Part shown: piece after piece, positions 40,056 to 49,151 of the stretch
Numbering within the stretch: position 1 is the stretch's first letter
Layout: each line of letters starts with the position of its first letter
Assembly: GCA_902611475.1 (NCBI GenBank)
Contig: CACLZW010000002.1
Location: forward strand, 43,848 to 107,847
DNA from: an uncultured Alphaproteobacteria bacterium
GTDB lineage: Bacteria; Pseudomonadota; Alphaproteobacteria; Rhodobacterales; Rhodobacteraceae
Direction of reading: 5' to 3'
DNA: 64,000 nucleotides
The notes under the pieces: model-generated
Databases searched by the model: none
Told to the model about the DNA's origin: nothing
Seen by the model: the letters and a program-made list of their open reading frames with translations, nothing else
Program-made: the position numbers and the translations under genes

Positions 40056-40519
40056 TGCCCGAAGCTGATGTAGACCACATATATAATTATCCCAAAGGTT
40101 ATATTGAAGACATTCTGAAGTCCGTCAAGACTATTGCTATGGTCGGAGCTAGTGGGGATAAGACGAAATTTAGCTATGGTGTTTTAAGGGTGTTGCATGA
40201 AACTGGATATGAAATGTTACCTGTTAACCCAAATCCAAATATTAAAGAGATTAGAGGCCTCAAAGTCTTTCGTAGTCTAAAGCAAATAGATAGACCTGTT
40301 GATATGGTACAGGTATTTCGAAGAAAAGAAGAGCTTTTATCGGTAGCAAAAGAAGCAATCGAAATAAAAGCAAAAGTGCTTTGGGGTCAAATAGGAGTTT
40401 ACGATGACGAAGCTGCAGAGACAGCAAAAAAAGCAGGATTAAAAGTTATAATGAATAGGTGTCCCAAAATTGAACTCTTTCGTCCCTTTTGGAAACCCAG
40501 ATTAGACCTTAAGATTTAA
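40055..40519 (+). CDS. CoA-binding-domain protein (YccU-like)
   Basis: KTIAMVGASGDKTKFSYGVLRVLHETGYEMLPVNPN, VMNRCPKIE; starts at TAATG with the ferredoxin stop. Confidence 0.88.
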   Translation: MPEADVDHIYNYPKGYIEDILKSVKTIAMVGASGDKTKFSYGVLRVLHETGYEMLPVNPNPNIKEIRGLKVFRSLKQIDRPVDMVQVFRRKEELLSVAKEAIEIKAKVLWGQIGVYDDEAAETAKKAGLKVIMNRCPKIELFRPFWKPRLDLKI

Positions 40520-40531
40520 AGAGAGTGTCAT

Positions 40532-41683
40532 ATGGAATATCTCACTATTGACGATCTTAAGAACGAAGCAAGAAAAAAAGTTCCTAAAGCATTTCACGAA
40601 TATGTTCTGTCAGGTTCTTGGACGGAGTCTACTTTGAAAGACAACAGTAACGATTTTAAAAAAATTTCCTTTAGACAAAGAGTTGCTGTCGATATTTCTA
40701 ATAGAAGTACAAGAAAGAGTTTATTAGGCACAGACTACAAGATGCCAGTTGCTTTAGCTCCAGTAGGTTTGCTCGGCATGCAAAAAGCAAATGGTGAGAT
40801 ATTGGCGGCACAAGCAGCAGAGAGTTTCGGAGTTCCTTTTACACTTTCTACAATGTCGATTTGTTCAATAGAAGAAGTTGCGAGAAATACTTCAAAACCA
40901 TTTTGGTTTCAGCTCTATGTCATGAGAGATCACGATTTTGCCAAGCGATTAGTTGAAAGAGCAAAAGCAGCAGAGTGCTCAGCATTGGTGCTTACTTTGG
41001 ACTTACAAATACTAGGCCAAAGGCACGCCGATATAAGGAATGGTTTATCAGTACCTATCAAGATAAAAATGTCTAACGTTTTTGACTTGATATCAAAACC
41101 AAATTGGTGTTTTGAAATGGCAAGATCAAAAAATAGAACCTTCGGAAATATTATGGGTCATGTAAAAGATATCAAAAACCTAACCTCTCTAACTAAATGG
41201 GTACAAAGTCAATTTGACCCAAAACTTAACTGGGATGATGTCAAAAGAATAAAAGACTGGTGGGGAGGCAAGCTAATTATTAAGGGGATAATGGACCCAG
41301 ATGACGCTAAAATGGCACAGAAATGTGGTGCGGATGCTTTGGTGGTCTCTAATCATGGTGGAAGACAACTAGATGGTGTTAATAGTTCGATTTCTACGCT
41401 TCCGCAAATTAAGAAAGCTGTTTCAGATATAGATGTATTATTTGATGGTGGTATTTCTTCCGGACAGGATATCCTCAAAGCTATCGCCTTAGGAGCTGAA
41501 GGAGTAATGATTGGCAGATCTTTTGTTTATGGTCTTTCAGCAAAAGGAAAGAAGGGAGTTATAAAAGCTTTAGAAATTCTCAACAAGGAACTTGATATGA
41601 CAATGGCACTATGCGGAAGACGAGACATAAAAGACGTTGGTAGAGATATTATTAAAGATTGCCCTTTTTTTGAGAAAAACTAA
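40532..41683 (+). CDS. FMN-dependent alpha-hydroxy-acid dehydrogenase (LldD family)
   Basis: ALAPVGLLGMQ, FWFQLYVMRD, LTLDLQILGQRHADIRNG, SNHGGRQLDG, DGGISSGQDILKA. Confidence 0.92.
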   Translation: MEYLTIDDLKNEARKKVPKAFHEYVLSGSWTESTLKDNSNDFKKISFRQRVAVDISNRSTRKSLLGTDYKMPVALAPVGLLGMQKANGEILAAQAAESFGVPFTLSTMSICSIEEVARNTSKPFWFQLYVMRDHDFAKRLVERAKAAECSALVLTLDLQILGQRHADIRNGLSVPIKIKMSNVFDLISKPNWCFEMARSKNRTFGNIMGHVKDIKNLTSLTKWVQSQFDPKLNWDDVKRIKDWWGGKLIIKGIMDPDDAKMAQKCGADALVVSNHGGRQLDGVNSSISTLPQIKKAVSDIDVLFDGGISSGQDILKAIALGAEGVMIGRSFVYGLSAKGKKGVIKALEILNKELDMTMALCGRRDIKDVGRDIIKDCPFFEKN

Positions 41684-42759
41684 GCGACAAATTTTTTCCT
41701 TTCGTCCAATTCCAAAAATTTTGTATTCTTGCTTAAGGAACTAAATATACTCACCTCTGTTCCTGAAATAAAAAACTGGCTTTCCAAAGATAACAGTTCT
41801 GAAAATAAATTTTCTTTACGTACTTCATCCAAGTGAGCTGTTATCTCATCCAAAAGCATTATGGGAGAGACTTTGTGCTGTTCTTTAATCAATTTTGCAT
41901 TGGATAAAATAATGGAAATTACCGAAAGCTTTTGCTCACCTGTAGAACAGTATTTTGTATCTATTTCCTTCTCTAAATAAAACCCCTGTAGATCATCTGT
42001 ATGGGGGCCAAAATTTGTTCTACCAGATACTAGGTCCTGCCCTCTTTGGTTAATTAAGTTTTTCAAGAATACTTCTTCACTTTCGATAGGATCATCTTTC
42101 AGATTAAGCTTTATCAGCGGAAAATAATTATTCTTTTCGATTAAAACTGTATTAAGCTTTCCGATAAAGTCTCGTCTGCAATTATCTATTTCAAATCCAA
42201 GTATGGCCATTTCCTTTTCGATAGCAACATACCAAGAGCTGTCTGCTATACGATCTTTTAGTAACCTATTCCTATATCTTAGAAGTTTTTCATATTGAGT
42301 ACATCTTTTTGCATGGTTAATATCAAGACTAAATACCATTCTATCTAAAAATTTTCTTCTGTCCTTAGAGGTTTCCATCCAGATCCTGTCCATTGGCGGT
42401 AAAAACCATAGAATTTTTAAACTCGAACTAAGATTATTCTGTGGTACTTTTTTTCCATCTATTCTCACAACTCTCCCATTTCCGTCACTAGAAGTCTCAA
42501 TTTCAAAAAGATTATTGTTTCTGTGAGCTAAAGCCTCAACTTTCCAGAAAATATTATTAGATAAATTTATCATATCATGAAAGCTAGACTTTCTTATCCC
42601 CTTACCTGGGTATAATAGTGATATAGCTTCCAAAAGGTTTGTTTTGCCAACTCCATTTTTCCCATAAATAACGGTTGGATTTGAGTCAAAGGAGAGTTCT
42701 AAAGTTTTATACGATCTGAAATTACTTATTTTAAGTTTTTCTATTCCGGCAGCACTCAT
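41680..42759 (-). CDS. recF: DNA replication/repair protein RecF
   Basis: LKISNFRSYKTLEL, YGKNGVGKTNLLEAI, STGEQK, LLDEITAHLD. Confidence 0.95.
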   Translation of the reverse strand: MSAAGIEKLKISNFRSYKTLELSFDSNPTVIYGKNGVGKTNLLEAISLLYPGKGIRKSSFHDMINLSNNIFWKVEALAHRNNNLFEIETSSDGNGRVVRIDGKKVPQNNLSSSLKILWFLPPMDRIWMETSKDRRKFLDRMVFSLDINHAKRCTQYEKLLRYRNRLLKDRIADSSWYVAIEKEMAILGFEIDNCRRDFIGKLNTVLIEKNNYFPLIKLNLKDDPIESEEVFLKNLINQRGQDLVSGRTNFGPHTDDLQGFYLEKEIDTKYCSTGEQKLSVISIILSNAKLIKEQHKVSPIMLLDEITAHLDEVRKENLFSELLSLESQFFISGTEVSIFSSLSKNTKFLELDERKKFVA

Positions 42760-42774
42760 TTTAATATAAGCTGT

Positions 42775-43893
42775 TTAAACACGCATAGGCATAACAACAT
42801 AAACCGCAGTGTCGTCATTATTATCCTTCATAAGTGCAGGATCACCAACGTCATTAAATAAGAAAATTGCTTCGCCGCTTTCAACCTGATTTGAAATTTC
42901 TTGGAGATATTTAGCATTAAATCCAATTTCAATTTTCTCTCCCTCATAAGCAACAGGAATTTCTTCAATTGCTAATCCTGTCTCTGGAGCATTTACAGAT
43001 AATATGAGCTTTTCTTTACTTAGACTCAGTTTAACTGCCCGAGCACGCTCTGAAGAAATAGTTGCTACTCTATCTACTGACTTGGCAAACTCTGAGGCAT
43101 CAATAACCAATTTTTTAATATTATTTTTTGGTATAACTCGATCGTAATCAGGAAACGATCCATCCACTACTTTAGATGTTAAAGATAAGGTCGAGTTTGA
43201 AAAACGTATTTTCGTTTCTGACACAGAAATGTTTACTGTGTCCTCCGTCGTTTCATATATCATTCTCAATTCAGAAACTGTCTTTCGTGGCACAATCAAT
43301 CCTGGCATTCCACTAGCATTATCAGGTAATGGTGAGTCTATTTTTGCTAGTCTATGACCATCTGTGGCAACAGTACGTATAAGCTTGGTTTCTTGATCAA
43401 TAAACTCATGGAAAAAAACACCGTTAAGATAAAATCTTGTTTCTTCCATGGACATAGCAAACTTTACTTTTTCGAATAGCCTTTTTAGCTCTTCAACCTT
43501 TATAGAGAATGAAAAGTCATATTCCGACGATGCCATCAATGGAAAGTCGTCAACAGAAATTGTTGTTAGTGAAAAAGTGGAACGTCCAGCTTTAACATTA
43601 ATTTTTTGATTCAAAGGATCAAGGTCTATTAAAACCCTCGAACCATCTGGAAGTTTTCTAAGAATCTCATAGAAGGTATGCGCTCCAACGGTGACAGCTC
43701 CCTCTTTTTCGACTACAGCTTTTATGGAGTCCAATAATTCTATGTCCAAGTCAGTAGCTCTTAGTGTTAGACGGTCTTCTCTGGCTTCAATTAAAACATT
43801 TGATAGAATGGGGATAGTAGTTCTTCTCTCAACGATAGCTTGAGCTCGGCTCATTGACCTTAGTAAGTCACTTCTTTCTACACTAATCTTCAT
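42775..43893 (-). CDS. dnaN: DNA polymerase III subunit beta
   Basis: 372 aa sliding clamp; ERRTTIPILSNVLIEA, ATDLDIEL, C-terminal YVVMPMRV. Confidence 0.97.
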   Translation of the reverse strand: MKISVERSDLLRSMSRAQAIVERRTTIPILSNVLIEAREDRLTLRATDLDIELLDSIKAVVEKEGAVTVGAHTFYEILRKLPDGSRVLIDLDPLNQKINVKAGRSTFSLTTISVDDFPLMASSEYDFSFSIKVEELKRLFEKVKFAMSMEETRFYLNGVFFHEFIDQETKLIRTVATDGHRLAKIDSPLPDNASGMPGLIVPRKTVSELRMIYETTEDTVNISVSETKIRFSNSTLSLTSKVVDGSFPDYDRVIPKNNIKKLVIDASEFAKSVDRVATISSERARAVKLSLSKEKLILSVNAPETGLAIEEIPVAYEGEKIEIGFNAKYLQEISNQVESGEAIFLFNDVGDPALMKDNNDDTAVYVVMPMRV

Positions 43894-43967
43894 TTTCGCT
43901 TCATACCAGTAAATGTGTAGGGTGAATGATATCCTTTTTTAAAATAAAATAATAGCGAAAAAGCTTT

Positions 43968-45332
43968 TTATGCCTCAAGTGTTCTGCGTAATATTTCCAC
44001 CTCGTCTGCCACCTGTACATCAACAAGTTTCAATTCTTCAATCTTCTTAACCGCGTGAATAACAGTGGTGTGATCTCTACCACCGAATTTTCTTCCAATT
44101 TCTGGCAAAGATTTTGAAGTTAGACTTTTAGATAAAAACATAGCTATCTGTCTAGGTCTAGCTACCACCCTCGCTCTTCTCGCGGATATCAAGTCTGTCA
44201 TTCTAAGATTGTAGTGTTCAGCAACTTTTCTGATTATCTCTTCAATAGTAACTTTTCTCTCTGAAGTTCTAAGAATATCTGACAGACATTCCTGAACTAA
44301 ATCAATGGTTATTTCTTTTCCAACCAACGATGCAAAGGCGAATAATCTTGTCAAAGCTCCCTCTAGTACTCTAACATTTGAAGAGATTTTATGAGCTAAA
44401 TACTCTAATATACCTTCATCAATCTTGACGTCTCTATTCAGTTCCATCTGTATTTCTGCTTTTGCCTGTAAAATTCCTAGGCGTAGTTCATAGTCTGTCG
44501 GGTGCACGTCTACAACCAGACCCCAAGCAAGTCTAGATTTGATCCTTTCTTCTAAACCATCAATTTCACCAGGAGCTCTATCAGCCGATATGACTATTTG
44601 TTTTCCTTGCTCTATGAGAGCATTAAAGGTATGAAAAAATTCATCTTGTGTTGAATCTTTCCCTGCTATGAACTGAACATCATCTACCATTAAAACATCC
44701 ACTGACCTAAATAGCTTCTTGAACGCATGCATATCCTTAAATCTTAAAGCTTGAACAAATCTATACATAAACTGTTCGGCTGAGAGGTAAAGTATTCGCG
44801 CTCTTTTATTTTTTTCTTTGGTAGACCAAGCAATAGAGTGCATTAGATGCGTTTTTCCTAGACCGACTCCTCCATACAAAAATAATGGATTGAAAGTTAC
44901 CTTTCCCCCTTCCGAAACTCTTTTCGCAGCTGCATGTGCCAACTCATTTGGTTTTCCAACCACAAATTTATCGAAGGTAAACCTGGCATCAAGTGGTGAA
45001 CTGGGTAGATCAAGCTGAGACTCTTGAGATTTCTGGTCAGGTTTTTTCAGTGCACTTTTCACTGAAACATTTTTTTTGCCTGCTGTTTTATCTGACGATG
45101 CAATAAACTCTAGTCTGTCAATCCTTAGTTTTTGATTCTTAAATCCTTGGATAATATGGTCCCCATAGTTCCTATGAACCCAAGTACCAATAAATCTTGT
45201 TGGCACTTTAAACGTTGCAACAGAACCATTAATCTCCTTTAGCTCAATGGGTTGTATCCAGTTTGCGTGAGCACTTTCGCCTATATTGCTCTTCACAAAC
45301 TCTTTAACCTTTGACCACTCATCTTTGTTCAT
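43968..45332 (-). CDS. dnaA: Chromosomal replication initiator DnaA
   Basis: FLYGGVGLGKTHLMHSIA, LMVDDVQFIAGK, GGRDHTTVIHAVKKIE. Confidence 0.98.
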   Translation of the reverse strand: MNKDEWSKVKEFVKSNIGESAHANWIQPIELKEINGSVATFKVPTRFIGTWVHRNYGDHIIQGFKNQKLRIDRLEFIASSDKTAGKKNVSVKSALKKPDQKSQESQLDLPSSPLDARFTFDKFVVGKPNELAHAAAKRVSEGGKVTFNPLFLYGGVGLGKTHLMHSIAWSTKEKNKRARILYLSAEQFMYRFVQALRFKDMHAFKKLFRSVDVLMVDDVQFIAGKDSTQDEFFHTFNALIEQGKQIVISADRAPGEIDGLEERIKSRLAWGLVVDVHPTDYELRLGILQAKAEIQMELNRDVKIDEGILEYLAHKISSNVRVLEGALTRLFAFASLVGKEITIDLVQECLSDILRTSERKVTIEEIIRKVAEHYNLRMTDLISARRARVVARPRQIAMFLSKSLTSKSLPEIGRKFGGRDHTTVIHAVKKIEELKLVDVQVADEVEILRRTLEA

Positions 45333-45796
45333 TAATTAACTCTACTCCAGGGCAAGCCCAAGTTCTTCCATCCGGTTGGGTTTTGTGGATAGACTGAAGG
45401 CTGTTCAAATCCCTCGAATCCATCCTCTATGTTTAAACACATAACATTATAATTACCGGATTTAAACGATTCTTCCACAGTTAATGCAGCGAAATTTGAT
45501 CTAATTCCAGATCTACATATAAAAAGATACTTTCCTTTGTCATGATGGCTTAAATTTTTGTTAAAATCGTTTAAAAAGCGCTTTCGTGACCCCGGTAATA
45601 TCGAGTTTCTCCATTCTATTTTATAAGTATCTTTACCGATTTCTCTTAGGTCAGGTATTCCAACTTCCAAATGCTCTTTATTGGTTCTTACATCAATCAA
45701 TAAAGCGTTTTCATCTTCTTTTAGAAGATCGAAAGCTTCTTTTGAGTTTATATTTTCAACCAAATTCAAACCTGTTTGGACGGGCGTTATTGCCAA
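45332..45796 (-). CDS. Rhodanese-like domain protein
   Basis: ALLIDVRTNKEHLEVGIPD, active loop FICRSGIRS; overlaps dnaA by 1 nt. Confidence 0.87.
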   Translation of the reverse strand: MAITPVQTGLNLVENINSKEAFDLLKEDENALLIDVRTNKEHLEVGIPDLREIGKDTYKIEWRNSILPGSRKRFLNDFNKNLSHHDKGKYLFICRSGIRSNFAALTVEESFKSGNYNVMCLNIEDGFEGFEQPSVYPQNPTGWKNLGLPWSRVN

Positions 45797-45877
45797 TACA
45801 TTCTAAAAAAACGGAGTTTTAGTGATACGAAAACCTTATTATAGGTTTATAGCAAAAAATTAAAAACCATGCTAGCG

Positions 45878-46150
45878 CTAGCTTGCTTTTTTTATACCTT
45901 TTACTTTTGAATTTAATCTTGATATTTTTCTACTCGCCGAATTCTTATGAAAAACACCTTTTGTAACACCTCTCATGATTTCCGACTGCGCTGTCTTAAG
46001 AACTTCATTAGCAGTGGCTTGATCACTCTCAATTATTGCCTGCTCAACTTTCTTGACAAACGTTTTAATTCTAGTTTTTCTATTTTTATTTTCGGTGGTT
46101 TTTTTAACCGTTTGTCTAAGTCTTTTTTTAGCTGAAGCTTTATTTGGCAT
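45878..46150 (-). CDS. rpsT: 30S ribosomal protein S20
   Basis: MPNKASAKKRLRQTVKKTTENKNRKTRIKTFVKKVE, KGVFHKNSASRKISRL. Confidence 0.96.
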   Translation of the reverse strand: MPNKASAKKRLRQTVKKTTENKNRKTRIKTFVKKVEQAIIESDQATANEVLKTAQSEIMRGVTKGVFHKNSASRKISRLNSKVKGIKKAS

Positions 46151-46213
46151 CTTTATGGTACTCCTTACGCAATGAATTACACAATGCGATTATAAATGTC
46201 AATAAGTGAACTG

Positions 46214-46987
46214 CTATTTGTCTTCGAACTTGGGTGTTCTTTTTTCTATAAAGGCGGACATACCCTCTTTTTTATCTTCAGTTGAAAAAAGAGCATTGAA
46301 GATTCGCCTTTCAAACAATATGCCCTCTGATAGCCCAATTTCGAATGAACGATTTATTGATTCCTTGATGCCCATAGTCGACAAAATAGACTTTTCTGCG
46401 ATTTTATAAGCTACAGTCTTAGCTTCCTTTAAAAGGTCTTCAGCAGGAACAACTCTACTGACTAGACCGGATCTTTCAGCCTCTTCAGCATCCATATTTC
46501 TACCGGTTAGGTGCATTTCCATTGCTTTAGATTTTCCAACAAATTTCGACAGCAGTTGCGTTCCTCCAAAACCAGCCATAACGCCTAAATTTATTTCAGG
46601 TTGTCCAAATTTGGCACTGTCTGCAGCTAAGATAAAGTCGCACCTCATTGCAAGCTCACATCCTCCTCCTAGCGCGTATCCGGCTACAGCAGCTATAATA
46701 GGTTTTCTAGTTGCCTGAATTCTATCTAAATCATTAGAAAAAAAGTTATTGTAAAACATATCTACAAAAGACTTTGATATCATCTCCTTTATATCCGCAC
46801 CAGCAGCAAAAGCCTTTTCAGAACCAGTTAAAATAATTGTTCTAACAGAATCATTATTGTCTGCATCTGTTAGAGCGCTGTTTAGTTCCTTCAACAGCTT
46901 ACTGTTTAGAGCGTTTAATGCATTTGGCCTATTGAGTTTTATAATTAAAATAGGTTCTTCATGCTCGATAATGAGCGTCTCGTAAGC
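46214..46987 (-). CDS. Enoyl-CoA hydratase
   Basis: AFAAGADIKEM, AVAGYALGGGCELAMRCDFILA; start probably MAYETLI, trimmed from 47017. Confidence 0.92.
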   Translation of the reverse strand, partial: AYETLIIEHEEPILIIKLNRPNALNALNSKLLKELNSALTDADNNDSVRTIILTGSEKAFAAGADIKEMISKSFVDMFYNNFFSNDLDRIQATRKPIIAAVAGYALGGGCELAMRCDFILAADSAKFGQPEINLGVMAGFGGTQLLSKFVGKSKAMEMHLTGRNMDAEEAERSGLVSRVVPAEDLLKEAKTVAYKIAEKSILSTMGIKESINRSFEIGLSEGILFERRIFNALFSTEDKKEGMSAFIEKRTPKFEDK

Positions 46988-47061
46988 CATTCGATTCTCC
47001 AAAAAATTGATCTGCACAAACTTTTAATTTTCTTATCAAAATTTATCAAGGAAATAATGAA

Positions 47062-47895
47062 CTACTTCTGACAGGTTGCACAATAAAATGTACTCCTACC
47101 ACTAATTATAATTTTCCCAACAGTACCTTTACACTTACCCCGAAAACATGCTTGACCCTCTCTCCCATAAACCTGCAGTTTATTTTGAAAATATCCTACT
47201 TCTCCACCAACCTGTCGGAAATCTTTTAAAGTAGTGCCACCAAATTTAATAGCTTTATCAAGAACTTTCTTGATTGATATAACTAGTGTTTCACATTCAA
47301 TTAGAGACATATTTTTGCCGATCCTAGTTGGTGTGATTCGACAATCCCATAAAGCCTCACTAACGTATATATTACCCAAGCCAGCTACAACTTTTTGATC
47401 CATTAAGATATTTTTTAAAGATCTTGAAGAGTTTTTGATTTTGGACCACAGATGTTGTTTATCAAAGTTTTTGGACAGAGGCTCTATTCCTATATATTTG
47501 AACCTTTGATAATCTGCATAGTCACCTACTATAGTTTCAATAAAACCAAACCTTCGAGGATCATTATATATAAGCAGGAATCGATTGTCGAATGATATTA
47601 TAAGATGATCGTGCTTCTTTGTTTCATATTTATTTTCACTTTCTGTACTTAAATTTATCCTTCCTGACATCCCAAGATGTAGGACTATCGTTGTTTTATT
47701 ATTAAGAAAGAAAAGCAGGTATTTTGATCGCCTACCAACCCCTAAAACTCGTTTTTTCAGAATCAATTTTTCAAAGTTCCCTTCGATAGGGAACCTTAGG
47801 TCTCGTCTAAATATTTTAATTGAGATGATAGCACTACCTAAAACTGTCTTTTCTATACCTAATTTAACTGTTTCTATTTCCGGAAGTTCTGGCAA
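47062..47895 (-). CDS. mutM: Formamidopyrimidine-DNA glycosylase
   Basis: MPELPEIETVKLGIE, GLGNIYVSEALW, C-terminal zinc finger C...C...C..C. Confidence 0.96.
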   Translation of the reverse strand: MPELPEIETVKLGIEKTVLGSAIISIKIFRRDLRFPIEGNFEKLILKKRVLGVGRRSKYLLFFLNNKTTIVLHLGMSGRINLSTESENKYETKKHDHLIISFDNRFLLIYNDPRRFGFIETIVGDYADYQRFKYIGIEPLSKNFDKQHLWSKIKNSSRSLKNILMDQKVVAGLGNIYVSEALWDCRITPTRIGKNMSLIECETLVISIKKVLDKAIKFGGTTLKDFRQVGGEVGYFQNKLQVYGREGQACFRGKCKGTVGKIIISGRSTFYCATCQK

Positions 47896-47976
47896 AATTT
47901 TATTTATAAAAATGAACTGGCTATTGATCTAAAAGACTATACTATAAATGATTATAAAAATATCATTAGATTTATT

Positions 47977-48222
47977 ATGCTTACAGAAGACGAGATAAAT
48001 GGCCTTAAATTTGAAGAAGGGCTGAAGAAATTAGAAGAGTTGGTAACTCATCTAGACGATGGGAATTTGAGCTTAGAAGAATCAATTTCTTACTACGAAA
48101 TAGGGATTAAACTGAAAAGCCATTGCGAAAAACTTTTGAAGACTGCAGAATTAAAAATTTTAAAAGTATCTGACAAAGAGAAGTTTATAACGGAAGACTT
48201 GAGAGCAGACGATAATGAATAA
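47977..48222 (+). CDS. xseB: Exodeoxyribonuclease VII small subunit
   Basis: KFEEGLKKLEELVTHLDDGNLSLEESISYYEIGIKLKSHCEKLL. Confidence 0.93.
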   Translation: MLTEDEINGLKFEEGLKKLEELVTHLDDGNLSLEESISYYEIGIKLKSHCEKLLKTAELKILKVSDKEKFITEDLRADDNE

Positions 48223-49120
48223 ACCCTATAGTGAGTTCGACGAGACTTACTTCAAAACAATGCTCGAAAATAATGCACTATATTTTAATCAACATTTAAA
48301 AAGATTTTTAAAAACAAAAGATTTTGGAATATTAAAAAAACCAATTGAGTATTCGATTTTGGGGCAAGGAAAAAGATTAAGACCCTTGCTGTGTATAGAA
48401 ACGTCAAAGGTTTTCAATATTTCAAATGAAGTGGCCATATTCTGTGCTATCGCAATTGAATGCATTCATACGTACTCTCTTGTGCACGATGATCTTCCAT
48501 CTATGGACGATGATGATTTGAGAAGGGGTCAACTAACAATCCATAAGAAATGGAATGAGGCAACTGCCATTTTAGTTGGAGATGCACTACAAAGTTTGGG
48601 TTTTGAGGCACTGAGTGGACATAAATTTAAAGTTACTGATAGAGTAAAAAATAAATTGATTTTGAGTTTAGCCAGAAATTCTGGGGCTTCTGGTATGGTA
48701 TTAGGTCAAGCATTAGATATAGACGCCGAGACTTCCCAAAAGCAGCTTAAAATAAACGAGATTTCGAAAATACAAGAATATAAAACTGGGAAGTTGATAT
48801 CCTGGTCCTGTGAAGTTGGACCGATTATAGCGGAAGAAAACACTGAGCCCTTCTCCTTATATGCCGCTAAAATAGGCTTAGCTTTTCAAATTATTGACGA
48901 CATCTTGGATGTTACTAGTTCTTCCAAAACGTTAGGAAAAAATGTAGGTAAAGATATGGACAAAAATAAGGCCACTTTTGTTTCAAAACTAGGTCTTGAT
49001 AATTCTAAAAAGAAAGCCTTAGAGTTAGTATCTGAAGCTTGTGAAGCTATTTCAGGTTTTAAAGATCGATCAAGAAATCTTTGTCAAATCGCTAACTTTA
49101 TTGTAAGCAGACAATTTTAA
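48215..49120 (+). CDS. ispA: Polyprenyl (farnesyl) diphosphate synthase
   Basis: GQGKRLRPLL, SLVHDDLPSMDDDDLRRG, FQIIDDILDVT. Confidence 0.95.
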   Translation: MNKPYSEFDETYFKTMLENNALYFNQHLKRFLKTKDFGILKKPIEYSILGQGKRLRPLLCIETSKVFNISNEVAIFCAIAIECIHTYSLVHDDLPSMDDDDLRRGQLTIHKKWNEATAILVGDALQSLGFEALSGHKFKVTDRVKNKLILSLARNSGASGMVLGQALDIDAETSQKQLKINEISKIQEYKTGKLISWSCEVGPIIAEENTEPFSLYAAKIGLAFQIIDDILDVTSSSKTLGKNVGKDMDKNKATFVSKLGLDNSKKKALELVSEACEAISGFKDRSRNLCQIANFIVSRQF

Positions 49121-49151
49121 CCTTTGATTGAAGAATTAAGAGAACCAATCA

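Noticed and set aside
45797-45877. Gap between rpsT and the rhodanese-dnaA unit as oriC
   Set aside because: Only about 80 bp and no cluster of TTATCCACA-like boxes; one near-match (TGTGGATAG, about 45386) lies inside the rhodanese gene.
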